Source of the DNA: Coneutiohabitans thermophilus
GTDB lineage: Bacteria; Zhuqueibacterota; Zhuqueibacteria; Zhuqueibacterales; Zhuqueibacteraceae
Length of the DNA stretch: 64,000 bases
Direction of reading: 5' to 3'
Assembly: GCA_034505235.1 (NCBI GenBank)
Contig: JAPDQY010000005.1
Span: forward strand, 1-64,000
How positions within the stretch are numbered: position 1 is the stretch's first letter; each line of letters starts with the position of its first letter. The position numbers and the translations under genes were made by a program. This document shows positions 53,826 to 62,313 of the stretch, one piece after another. The notes below the pieces were generated by a model. That model was given only the letters and a program-made list of their open reading frames with translations. It was not told the origin of the DNA and made no database searches.

Positions 53826-55124
53826 TCAATTCTGCCGCATCGCCGCCTGCACGCCCTCCAACACCCTCCCGACGTCTGCAAAGGAGTTGTAGAGATGCAG
53901 CGAGATGCGAATCGCATTCAGGCCGCCTTCATAAATGGCGCGGGTGCGCAGCTTGTATTTTTCTGCGAGGAAATTTTGCAGCGCGCCGCGCTCCATGTTC
54001 GGCAGTGTGAAAGTGACGATGGCGCTGTGTTCCGCGGGGTTTTGCGGGGAGTTGACCTCAACGCCGAGCCGGTTCAAACCTTCTTTCAGCGCAGCGGCCA
54101 GCGCATGATCGCGCCGCCAGACATTCTCCATGCCGATGCTCAGCAGGAAGTCCAGCGCGGCTCCCAGGCCCGCGAACAGGGGCGTGCTCACCGTGCCGTA
54201 TTCATAACGCTGTGCGGTGGGATGAAGCTGAAACGCACCGCTTACCATGTCGAACGCACCGGTGTTGGAATAGCCGCCGAGATATTTGGCCGCAATCAGG
54301 TCGAGGGCGTCCTCGCGCACGTAGAGCAGGCCGGTGCCCTTGGGACCGAGCAGCCATTTGTGCCCGCTGGTGGCGTAGGCATGGCAGCCAATCTCATGCA
54401 GCTTGAGCGGCAGCATGCCCGCGGCCTGCGCGCCATCGACGAAATACCACAGCTTGTTCGCCGCCGCCCATTCCCCGATTTGTTTGACCGGCAGAATCTG
54501 TCCGGTGGAGGTGGTGATATGCGGGATGCTGAGGGCGCGCGTGCGCCGGGTCAGCAGCTTTTGCATGCGCTCCAGATTTTCCTGCGCGGAGCGCGTGGAG
54601 GGCTCGAAGGTTTTGATCACTATGCCGTCGCGCTTTTGCCGTGCCAGCCAGGAAAGCGTGTTGCCCACGTGTTCGTGCGTGGTGGTGATGACTTCGTCCC
54701 CGCGCGCAAGCGGCAGGCCGTTGCAGACGATGGCGATGCCCTCGGTGGCATTGCGCGTGTAGGCCAGCTCCTCCGCTTTGCAACCGAGCAGGTGTCCGGC
54801 CCGGGATTTGATCTCATGCCAGAGTTCGTCGCTGTGCCCGGTTTCGCAAATGCGCTCCAGTTCGGTGATTTTATTCCGCAGCGTTTCGATGACAACATAG
54901 GGTGAGGCCCCCAGCCCGCCGGTGTTGAGATAGACGCGCTCGCGCGTGAGCGGGAAGTGCTCGCGCACCATGGCCCAAAAGGTCTCATCATGCGCGTCGA
55001 TGCTGTGGTCAGCAACGTGCGGCAGGGCGGGCGGCTGCCTGGAATCGGATCGCGCTGCCGCCCACAGCCCGCTCATCCCGGTCACACTCGCTGTCGCAGC
55101 CGCAAGAAAATCGCGTCGGTTCAT
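53826..55124 (-). CDS. Tat-targeted class V aminotransferase-like protein
   Basis: 432 residues. It starts MNRRDFLAAATASV, a twin-arginine signal, and then has a class V PLP fold. The PLP lysine is K256 (ATSGHKWLLG), with D230 in FVDGAQAAG. The family includes cysteine desulfurases and isopenicillin-N epimerase-like enzymes. The Tat signal suggests export with cofactor bound. ATG 55124 and 55130 are both possible starts. Confidence 0.82.
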   Translation of the reverse strand: MNRRDFLAAATASVTGMSGLWAAARSDSRQPPALPHVADHSIDAHDETFWAMVREHFPLTRERVYLNTGGLGASPYVVIETLRNKITELERICETGHSDELWHEIKSRAGHLLGCKAEELAYTRNATEGIAIVCNGLPLARGDEVITTTHEHVGNTLSWLARQKRDGIVIKTFEPSTRSAQENLERMQKLLTRRTRALSIPHITTSTGQILPVKQIGEWAAANKLWYFVDGAQAAGMLPLKLHEIGCHAYATSGHKWLLGPKGTGLLYVREDALDLIAAKYLGGYSNTGAFDMVSGAFQLHPTAQRYEYGTVSTPLFAGLGAALDFLLSIGMENVWRRDHALAAALKEGLNRLGVEVNSPQNPAEHSAIVTFTLPNMERGALQNFLAEKYKLRTRAIYEGGLNAIRISLHLYNSFADVGRVLEGVQAAMRQN

Positions 55125-55442
55125 TGTCATGGCATCAGCAAACAGTTTGCCTGCGAGGGCAGGCCGTTGCATCTCGCAGCCAATGCCGGGGTTCGCACCG
55201 CCGGCCTCAGGCACAGGCGCCGTGCTTGTTGTGGATTTTTCCCGGCAGGTCATCGCGGCGAATCTTGTGAAAGACAGGGCACGGTGTCGGGATTTTCAGG
55301 AAAACGCCGTCGCGCAAACCTCCAGCCCGCAGTCAGACAGCAGGTCTGTGCTGCATGCCCTCGCGATGACTGCGCACACATGCCTCATCATTCCTGCGGC
55401 ATGGCCACCCGAATCACCCGGCTGAACCAAAGTAACAAAACA
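55125..55442. other. intergenic stretch, nothing recognised
   Basis: Between the class V aminotransferase start and the Fpg/Nei stop. No gene or clear repeat was seen. Confidence 0.4.
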
Positions 55443-56237
55443 CTATCGCTGACAGGTGGGGCAGAAATAGGTCATCCGCCGCCATTGCCCCTGCCGGACC
55501 ATCGCGACAGGCGTGTTGCAGCGATAACAAGGCTGGCGGGTGCGACGATAAACCCAGTATCGTGCCCTGCCCGTCCGCAAGGCAGGCGGCAGCGTCACGA
55601 TTGGCCCTTCGTTTATTACCCCCTGCCGCATCAGCGGGATTAACACCTCCCACAGGCGCATGCTTTCCGCCGCTGTGATCTCCCCGGCATGCCGGCGGGG
55701 ATCGATCCCCGCCAAAAACAGCCCCTCGGATTTGTAAATGTTGCCGATTCCAGCGATGAGATTTTGATCGAGAATGGCGTCACCGATTTCGCGGCTGCCG
55801 GCCTGCTGCAGACGCTGCCCGGCCTCCCGGCAATCGAAGGCGGGGCTCAGGATATCCGGCCCGAGCGCAGCCAGAACCGGATGCCCCGGCAGCTCGTCGG
55901 CACGCAGGAGTTCCACCACCGGGCCGTGATAAAAAACCGCTTCATGCTTCGCCGTGCGCAGCCACAGTCGCACGTGTTTGACCGGCTTGTTCAAAGCCAG
56001 CCCCCGGCTCTCAATCTGCCAGGAGCCGAACATCATGGCATGACAATGAATCGCCCATCCCGTCGCGAGTTTGAGCACCAGATGCTTGCCGATGGGGGTG
56101 ACGTCGGCGAGACGATCGCCTTGCAGCGCCGCCCAATGCGGCTGCCAGCTTCGTGGTGCTTTCTCAAACCACACGGGCCAGCCCACCAGCGGTTGCAAGG
56201 CCCTGGCCCAGCGCGCCACGGCATGCCCCTCGGCCAT
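55443..56237 (-). CDS. Fpg/Nei-family DNA glycosylase with Ala at position 2
   Basis: 264 residues, MAEGHAVARW at the N-terminus, then the beta-sandwich with K51 (IGKHLVLKL), the helix-two-turn-helix (DQNLIAGIGNIYKSE) and a C-terminal zinc finger (CYRC and CPTC). Fpg and Nei use the N-terminal proline as the nucleophile that attacks damaged bases; here the residue after Met is Ala, codon GCC. Glu3 is kept. Its neighbour is a glycan gene, so its place here is unexplained. Confidence 0.82.
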   Translation of the reverse strand: MAEGHAVARWARALQPLVGWPVWFEKAPRSWQPHWAALQGDRLADVTPIGKHLVLKLATGWAIHCHAMMFGSWQIESRGLALNKPVKHVRLWLRTAKHEAVFYHGPVVELLRADELPGHPVLAALGPDILSPAFDCREAGQRLQQAGSREIGDAILDQNLIAGIGNIYKSEGLFLAGIDPRRHAGEITAAESMRLWEVLIPLMRQGVINEGPIVTLPPALRTGRARYWVYRRTRQPCYRCNTPVAMVRQGQWRRMTYFCPTCQR

Positions 56238-56241
56238 GACT

Positions 56242-58071
56242 TCACCAGTCTGGCGTTTCGGTCACCACGCGCTCGGTGATGGTGAGCGTGTTGAAATCCA
56301 GCACGCGCCGTAGCCTGCCATGGCGCAGCTCCAGTTTGCGGCTGCCCTTGTCAGCGTGCAGAAACGGCCCGTCGAACAGCGGCCAGTTTTCATAATCCAC
56401 CGCCACACCATTGACGCGCGGGATTTCACCGTAAGTGAATTCCATCTGCGCGCCGCGCAACGAGGTGAAGCGCACGCCGGGCCGGGGCCGGGTGGTTGCC
56501 TGCAGCGGCAGCGCGCGCACGGCTCGCTTGAAGGCCTCGAAGGAAGCAAAATCTCCCGCCGGTGCAATTTGCACGACGGCGCCGTTTTTAAGCGCCCTGC
56601 TGATGAGACGCCAATCACCGTCCTCGTCTTTCTGCCATTCGTATGTTGCCAGCGGATGGCAGGCGATCAACGCCTCGCCGCCCTGTGCAAAAATCCAGCC
56701 CGATGGGTCCTCCTCCCGCCGCGCCAGATCCTTCGAGAAAAAGCCAACGAAGTGTGAAAAGCGGGTGCCCGGCGGAATGTCACACAAGGTGATCAGCGCA
56801 TCCTCGTGCTGAAACACTTGCTCATTGGGCGAGCCGCCGGTGAGTTTGTCGGGCGAGTCATAGGTGGTTTTCGAGCGCACCACCAATTCGGTAATCGGGC
56901 CGAGATGCTCGGCGAAATACATGCCCAGCTCGAGCGGGGAGGAGTAGGGGTGAATGGTGAAGAAGGTGTTGTGCTTGCCGCGCGGATCCTCCACCGCCCA
57001 GGTGAGGTCCCAGGTGTGTTGTTGAATCGGCTGCAGCAATCCGCCCTGGCTTGATCCCAGCGCGTACTCTTTTCGCATGTAGGAGTATTTGTAAACCGGG
57101 GCGTTTTTCACCTCGCTGAAGCGAATGCGGTGGCGTGTGCGCTTGCGTTCCCGGTGGATGCAGGGGCGCTCGCGATCGGTGGCAATGTTGTAAAGGATCT
57201 CCGGCGGCTGGTAGCCGCTCAAGGCGAGGATCGCCGCTTCCCCGCTGGGATAAAAGGGCGTGTTGCCCCACAGCAGCCATGCGAAAGCGGTTGCACCCAC
57301 GCGCCATTGCTCTTTCACCGGCTTGGGGTAGGTGCGGCTGTGGGCGCCGGTGTACAGGCCGTTGAGATTGTCCACGGCAAAATCTGCCAGCAGCCAGTCC
57401 AGCATCATGGCGGCGCGTTGTTTCATCTCTGCCTCCTCGGCCCAGGCATAAAGCTGGGCCATGGGCACGACAAACACGCCGAAGTAATCCGGCGAATCGT
57501 ACTCGCCCTGGCCGATGGTGGTGGTGAGGTCCATCCACTCCAGCAGGTATTCACGCGCCTCGGCAAAGCTCTCCTGTGAGCTGCGGCCATTGAACCAGCG
57601 CCCGCCCGGCTCGTCGGGATACATTTGCGTGATGAGATAGAGCGCGGTGTAATACATCGCCCAGTGATTCTCGGTGTCCCCGCGATAGGGATGATAGGTG
57701 CGCCACATCTCGCGCATGCGCTGTTGGTAAGCCGGTGGCAGCTTGTGCCGGCCCACATAGGTGACGGTGAGGAAGGGATACATCCAGAACATATCCCCCG
57801 CGGGTTTCTGCATCAGGCTGTCGAGGCGAGCCAGCACCCACGGCATGTCCTCGTTGCGGTGCAGGCGCGCGGCGATCTCGAGGTAACCGCCGCGGCTGAA
57901 GTCGCCGGCGGGCGTGGCGTGCGCATAATAACGAATCAGGGAATCGGCACGCATCTGGTAGGCGTGCACTAACTCGGCACGATTGGGGCGTTGCCGGCCG
58001 AAGGCTACGGCAACCGGCAGCATGCCAAAGCAAATCACCAGGCTGAATGTCAAATTCGAGTTCACCGCCAT
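56242..58071 (-). CDS. secreted toroid plus beta-sandwich protein, unknown
   Basis: 609 residues. A signal peptide (MAVNSNLTFSLVICFG) is followed by an alpha-helical toroid-like region (DTENHWAMYYTALYLITQ, YDSPDYFGVFVVPM, SRTYPKPVKEQW) and a C-terminal beta-rich part (SSQGGLLQPIQQHTWDLTW, YGEIPRVNGVAVDY). The layout resembles polysaccharide lyases (alpha/alpha toroid and sandwich), but I find no definite catalytic set. ATG 58071 starts the signal peptide. 4 bases before the Fpg/Nei start. Confidence 0.6.
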   Translation of the reverse strand: MAVNSNLTFSLVICFGMLPVAVAFGRQRPNRAELVHAYQMRADSLIRYYAHATPAGDFSRGGYLEIAARLHRNEDMPWVLARLDSLMQKPAGDMFWMYPFLTVTYVGRHKLPPAYQQRMREMWRTYHPYRGDTENHWAMYYTALYLITQMYPDEPGGRWFNGRSSQESFAEAREYLLEWMDLTTTIGQGEYDSPDYFGVFVVPMAQLYAWAEEAEMKQRAAMMLDWLLADFAVDNLNGLYTGAHSRTYPKPVKEQWRVGATAFAWLLWGNTPFYPSGEAAILALSGYQPPEILYNIATDRERPCIHRERKRTRHRIRFSEVKNAPVYKYSYMRKEYALGSSQGGLLQPIQQHTWDLTWAVEDPRGKHNTFFTIHPYSSPLELGMYFAEHLGPITELVVRSKTTYDSPDKLTGGSPNEQVFQHEDALITLCDIPPGTRFSHFVGFFSKDLARREEDPSGWIFAQGGEALIACHPLATYEWQKDEDGDWRLISRALKNGAVVQIAPAGDFASFEAFKRAVRALPLQATTRPRPGVRFTSLRGAQMEFTYGEIPRVNGVAVDYENWPLFDGPFLHADKGSRKLELRHGRLRRVLDFNTLTITERVVTETPDW

Positions 58072-58105
58072 GGGAAGGTTCCAGGAATCTTGAGGGTGAA
58101 AGGGC

Positions 58106-59131
58106 TCATTCGTGCTGCAAGAAAACCAGATCAAATACGATCGCACCGTGCATGCCGGCATCCTTCCAGGTGCGGCCGAAGTCATCCGAATAAAAAATGC
58201 CCTCTTCAAAGGTCGCGACCCACAGTCTGCCCGCCTGATCGATGTCGAATACGGTTTCATAGCAATTGCGCACCGGCAAACCCGCGCTGCGATCCTGCCA
58301 GGTGGCGCCGCCATCGCGGCTCACCAGCACGCCCGCCCCCCAGCCCGCGGCCGCCATGTTTTTGGCATCATGCGGGTCGATGGCAACCGCATAAATCGCG
58401 GCGTGCGCGATGCTGCCCCGGGCAAATTCCCAGGTGGTGCCATTGTCCCGCGAGCGCAGCACACCACGATCCTGGGTGGCGGCCAGCCAGACGTTCGGTG
58501 CGGCAGCACATTGGTCGAGATCGAGAATCGTGACCTCAGGCGGGCCGAGCAGCGACCAACTGTCGGCGCCATCCGTCGAAAGGTACAAGCCGCCCTCCGT
58601 GCCGGCCAATACACGGCCGGCACGCGTGCGATCAACTCTGAGGCTCTGGGTGTATTTTTTCGGCAGGCCGTTGCTGGCTTCCCGCCAGGTATCGGCGCCG
58701 TCTTTGCTGGCCCAAATGCCGTAGGCGGTGGCGAGATAAACGTGTTGTGGCGCATGGGGATCGACGCAAATATCCTGTGTCTCGGTGACGCGCCAGTCCG
58801 TGGTCATGCGCCAGAAGTTGCCGCCATCGCGCGTGCGGGCTGCACCGTTGCCGCAGGCGAGATAGATGATGTCGGGATTGGCGGGATCCTGCGCGATGGC
58901 ACTGACACGCGGCAGGTTCCAGCCAATATGTGTCCAAACTTGACCGCCATCATGGCGGTGCAGGCCGCTGGCTGCCAGCCCGGAACCCACCACATAGCCC
59001 CTGGATTTCACCAGGCCGGCGTGGAGTTTGTGTTGCTTTTGTGCCATGACCGGAAACGAAAAAAGAATCAGAAGCATGCTGCCCGCCGGCAGGATGCCCG
59101 CCATTTGCCGCATCGACCTGAAATTCAACAT
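58106..59131 (-). CDS. secreted beta-propeller protein (YCF48/sortilin-like), second copy
   Basis: 341 residues. Signal peptide (residues 10-25), then repeats of the kind GIWASKDGADTW, GLYLSTDGADSW, GVLRSRDNGTTW and GVLVSRDGGATW. Shares long stretches with the paralogue at 39078-40094. Its ATG overlaps the stop of the six-hairpin glycosidase by seven bases. Confidence 0.78.
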   Translation of the reverse strand: MLNFRSMRQMAGILPAGSMLLILFSFPVMAQKQHKLHAGLVKSRGYVVGSGLAASGLHRHDGGQVWTHIGWNLPRVSAIAQDPANPDIIYLACGNGAARTRDGGNFWRMTTDWRVTETQDICVDPHAPQHVYLATAYGIWASKDGADTWREASNGLPKKYTQSLRVDRTRAGRVLAGTEGGLYLSTDGADSWSLLGPPEVTILDLDQCAAAPNVWLAATQDRGVLRSRDNGTTWEFARGSIAHAAIYAVAIDPHDAKNMAAAGWGAGVLVSRDGGATWQDRSAGLPVRNCYETVFDIDQAGRLWVATFEEGIFYSDDFGRTWKDAGMHGAIVFDLVFLQHE

Positions 59132-60714
59132 GACTGGACACTCTCAAATTGGATGATCACCTCTGCCGTGGTTGTCACCGTGCCTTGCACCTCGACATAC
59201 GGACTCGCCTCCACCCGGCGGTTGGCGAAGGCCACTGCTTCACCGTTCCAGCGCACGCTGCGGGCCCGGCAGTTGTCCGGCAGCAGGGCCTGCACTTCCA
59301 CGCGCGCGTCACGGGCCTCGAGCTGGAGGTGCAGCATGCCGGCTTGCAGATGATAGCGATAGCCGAAGGTGGCGCCCGAAGCCGCATATCCCACCTTGAC
59401 GGCAACCTGCTTCTCAGCCGTCGCCGCCCAGCGCGGTGCGCAGCGCACGTGGCGGAAGGAATGCCCCAGGTCCTGAATGCCGCACAGGCCCTCGAGGAAC
59501 GCATAAAGCATGGCCGAAGAGCCCCAACCGTCGGTGGGCGCGGCCTCCGGGCTGGTGCTGGTTTCGATCGAGGAGGGCGTGCCATCGGGGAAATACCACA
59601 GGTAGGTTGCGCCACTCGCGGCGATCAGCCGGCGGTAAAGCTCGAGGGTTTCGCAGCCGAAGCGTTCGCAGCCGTGCTCGAAGGCGGCGCGCGCCAATTC
59701 CCCGCCGCACAGTGGAAAGATGCCGCCGTTGATGTATGCGCCCGGCACCAGAATTTCATCGCCAAAAATGCCGCTGGGAAAGGCCGGATCGATGCCGAAC
59801 CAGGGCGCGAAGGCGCGCGTGGTTTGCCAGCGACGCTGGTATTCCCGGATGATCGCCAGTGCCATGGCGTGCGTGGCCAGGCCGCGATTGATGGCCATGG
59901 GATTGCTCAGGCTCAGTTGTGCCGACTCGTCGACACCGGCAATCGTGACCGGGGTGAGCTTGTAGAAATGGGTGTAAAAGCGGCCGTTGAAGAGCAGGGC
60001 GTTGGCGCGGTTGCGCACCCCCGCGGCAATTTCCGCCCACTCTGCCGCACGTTGCGCGTTGCCGAGATGAGCATGCAGCCGGGCGAGCAGCTCGGCCGCT
60101 TCATACAGCCCGCTGTTGTCGCCGTGAAAGATGCCCCAGTAGGTGTGCGCGGTGATCTGAAAATTCAGCCAGGGCGCACGGCCGGCGGTGTAGTCGAAAT
60201 CCCAGGTGTCGATGGTGTAGGGCCGCTTCACCAGTTGGTGTTGTTCATCCCAGCGCAGGGGCGAGGAGCGCAGGTACTGCAGCGCGCGTTCCAGGTTGGG
60301 CAGCAATTGCGCCAGCCACTCGTCATCACCGCTGGCCTGCCAGGCGAGATAGGCCGCCTTCACGAAGCGGTATTCGACATCGGCCTCCACCGGCACTCGC
60401 ACCCATTTTTCCCAGTTCTCACGTTCGCCGGGAAGTTTTTCGGGAAAGATGGTGACATAATCGAAGATGCGGCCGTTGGCAGCCTGGGTTTGTGCGAAGC
60501 AATTCACCGCGCTGTGCAGGTCTGGCTCGAAGTATTTGCCGCCGCGCAGCATGTCGGAGTGATCGCGAATCCACAACGCCGGGGTATCGGGCGAGCGAAA
60601 ACCGCGCACCGGCGCACCCTCGATGGACATGACGATGAGATCGGCTTTGAGAAAGTTCAGAATTTGTTCACAGAACTTTTCCCAAACCCCGGAGGTGGTT
60701 TTGATCTCGAGCAT
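59125..60714 (-). CDS. six-hairpin glycosidase (second)
   Basis: 529 residues, no clear signal peptide. An (alpha/alpha)6 barrel with RSPDTPALWIRDHSDMLRG, TIDTWDFDYTAG, SGIFGDEILVPGAYINGG and TDGWGSSAMLYAF, then a C-terminal beta domain. The WIRDHSD and DGWGSS motifs resemble GH15/GH63/rhamnosidase relatives; substrate unknown. Longer in-frame starts above 60714 lack family sequence. Confidence 0.68.
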   Translation of the reverse strand: MLEIKTTSGVWEKFCEQILNFLKADLIVMSIEGAPVRGFRSPDTPALWIRDHSDMLRGGKYFEPDLHSAVNCFAQTQAANGRIFDYVTIFPEKLPGERENWEKWVRVPVEADVEYRFVKAAYLAWQASGDDEWLAQLLPNLERALQYLRSSPLRWDEQHQLVKRPYTIDTWDFDYTAGRAPWLNFQITAHTYWGIFHGDNSGLYEAAELLARLHAHLGNAQRAAEWAEIAAGVRNRANALLFNGRFYTHFYKLTPVTIAGVDESAQLSLSNPMAINRGLATHAMALAIIREYQRRWQTTRAFAPWFGIDPAFPSGIFGDEILVPGAYINGGIFPLCGGELARAAFEHGCERFGCETLELYRRLIAASGATYLWYFPDGTPSSIETSTSPEAAPTDGWGSSAMLYAFLEGLCGIQDLGHSFRHVRCAPRWAATAEKQVAVKVGYAASGATFGYRYHLQAGMLHLQLEARDARVEVQALLPDNCRARSVRWNGEAVAFANRRVEASPYVEVQGTVTTTAEVIIQFESVQSC

Positions 60715-60998
60715 AGGGACGGCGATGGATTGGAATGGGGGCACCAAAAACGTCAAGGTCGTTCCGCAAGAAGCCGCCACTTTTCACGCCAGTGAAGGCT
60801 GCAGCTCTTCACGTGGCGCGGAAAAACTTTCAGGCAAAATCATCATGGGCAAAACCCTTCAAAGCGTTTTGCCGCGCAAATGCCGCAGCGCAGGCTTCCA
60901 GCCGGCAGGCAGAAAAGCTGTCTGCGCCACGTTGCCACCGTGCTGGATGGCGGCGCGCATGACCATAACCCGAAAAATCCCGACTGCGAAGATTTTGA

Positions 60999-61065
60999 GG
61001 ACACAGATTTTCGCCGACGAACGCAGACACAATAAATCAACGGTAATCAGCGTTCATCTGCGTCC
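60999..61065. repeat. GGACACAGAT / ATCTGCGTCC inverted repeat
   Basis: Arms GGACACAGAT (60999-61008) and ATCTGCGTCC (61056-61065) pair at 9 of 10 positions, with further pairing inside (GAACGC near 61020 with GCGTTC). The same outline is a common dispersed intergenic repeat in many bacteria. Confidence 0.6.
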
Positions 61066-61096
61066 AAAAACTGCCGCGAAAATACTTTTTGTGGCA

Positions 61097-61139
61097 GACC
61101 CTGCAGGGTCGACCTTTCAGGGCCGGTGCCCAAAGGCAC
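61097..61139. repeat. two small palindromes
   Basis: A perfect palindrome GACCCTGCAGGGTC (61097-61110) and a hairpin GTGCC-CAAA-GGCAC (61126-61139). Confidence 0.55.
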
Positions 61140-61266
61140 GACTACGAAAGTTTGTTTTCATCGTGAAGGCGGCCGCGCGCGGCATGGCCATGATCTCCTG
61201 AATGACACGGACACCGGCGGCATTTCGCGCAGGCAAATGCCGCCCCGCTTTGCTGCCACAGGCCGT

Positions 61267-62070
61267 TTATTTTTTCGGCCACAGCAGCGGGTTCTGGCTG
61301 TCATCATTCAGGGGATCGCCGATTTTGAGCCTGGCCACCTGTTCTTGCGACAGGATGTTTTGAATGCCGTTGAAGGTTGCGCCTTCGGGCATGTAGGCGC
61401 AGGTCATGGCGCGGCGCCAGCGCGGCGTCATGTTGGGCCCGGCGGCATGCGCTGTCAGGCCGTTGTGCAAACCGGCATCGCCCGGTTTCATCGGGGCCGC
61501 CACCGGCTCCAGGGTGCGGAACTCGGGATAAAATTGAAACAGGGCATCCATGTTTTGCCCGATGTCGACATTGTCGTAGCGCGCGAGCTTGTGCGAGCCC
61601 GGCAGATAATAAAGACAGCCGTTTTGCAGGGTCGCCTCATCGAGCGCCACCCAGATCGAGATGGCCTGGCGCGAGTGAAAGGACCAATAGGGATTGTCAA
61701 GATGCCAGGCGGTCGGATTGGCCCAGGGCTGCTTTTGCAGTGTCTGGTCATGCCACACCCGGATGCCGGGCGCGCCGGTGAGCTGGCAGAGCATCCGGCC
61801 CAGTTCCGGACTGAGAAAGTATTTTTTGATGGTGGGATTGATCTTCCACAAGTTCAGACGCTGCACGAAGACTTTGTCGTAAAACGATTCGCCCTCGACC
61901 AAATCCTTGTTGCCCTCGCCGGCAACCTTTTGCCTGCCCATTTGACGCACGGCTTCCGACACGGCGGCGATGATCTCCTCCACTTCCTGCGGGCTGAGGA
62001 AATTTTCCAGAATGAGAAAGCCGTTGTCTTGATAAAACGCGATTTGTTCGGCCGTCACGTGGGTGTTCAT
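61267..62070 (-). CDS. phytanoyl-CoA dioxygenase family protein (copy 2)
   Basis: 267 residues. Iron ligands H123 and D125 (WHLDNPYWSF) and H208 (TAHAAGPN), with RWRRAMTCAYMP in the C-terminal conserved region. Clearly related to copy 1 but not a close duplicate. AGGAG precedes the ATG. First gene of the minus-strand block, divergent from the Gfo/Idh/MocA gene. Confidence 0.85.
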   Translation of the reverse strand: MNTHVTAEQIAFYQDNGFLILENFLSPQEVEEIIAAVSEAVRQMGRQKVAGEGNKDLVEGESFYDKVFVQRLNLWKINPTIKKYFLSPELGRMLCQLTGAPGIRVWHDQTLQKQPWANPTAWHLDNPYWSFHSRQAISIWVALDEATLQNGCLYYLPGSHKLARYDNVDIGQNMDALFQFYPEFRTLEPVAAPMKPGDAGLHNGLTAHAAGPNMTPRWRRAMTCAYMPEGATFNGIQNILSQEQVARLKIGDPLNDDSQNPLLWPKK

Positions 62071-62313
62071 GTCAGCTCCTCGAGGAGTTGAGTGCTGGTC
62101 TGGTTTGTGATGAGCTTAAGAAGCAAAAAGCCGGTGTCTGCTCCGACCGCGTTGCGTTGAGTAACAAATCCGGCCGCATGATTCCTGGTTTCTTTGGCGA
62201 TAAAGATTCGCAGTTTCGGTCGATTGCCGTGCGGCGCAAATTTCCACTGGCGTTTTGTGCCGCGGCCGATATATTGCGGAGCATGCGCGTCTGATGCAAG
62301 GGAGAAGAAAAGC

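Larger units (their letters stand above)
60715..61266. other. intergenic stretch with three hairpin-type repeats
   Basis: No gene is seen. It contains repeats at 60999-61065, 61097-61110 and 61126-61139. Confidence 0.5.
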
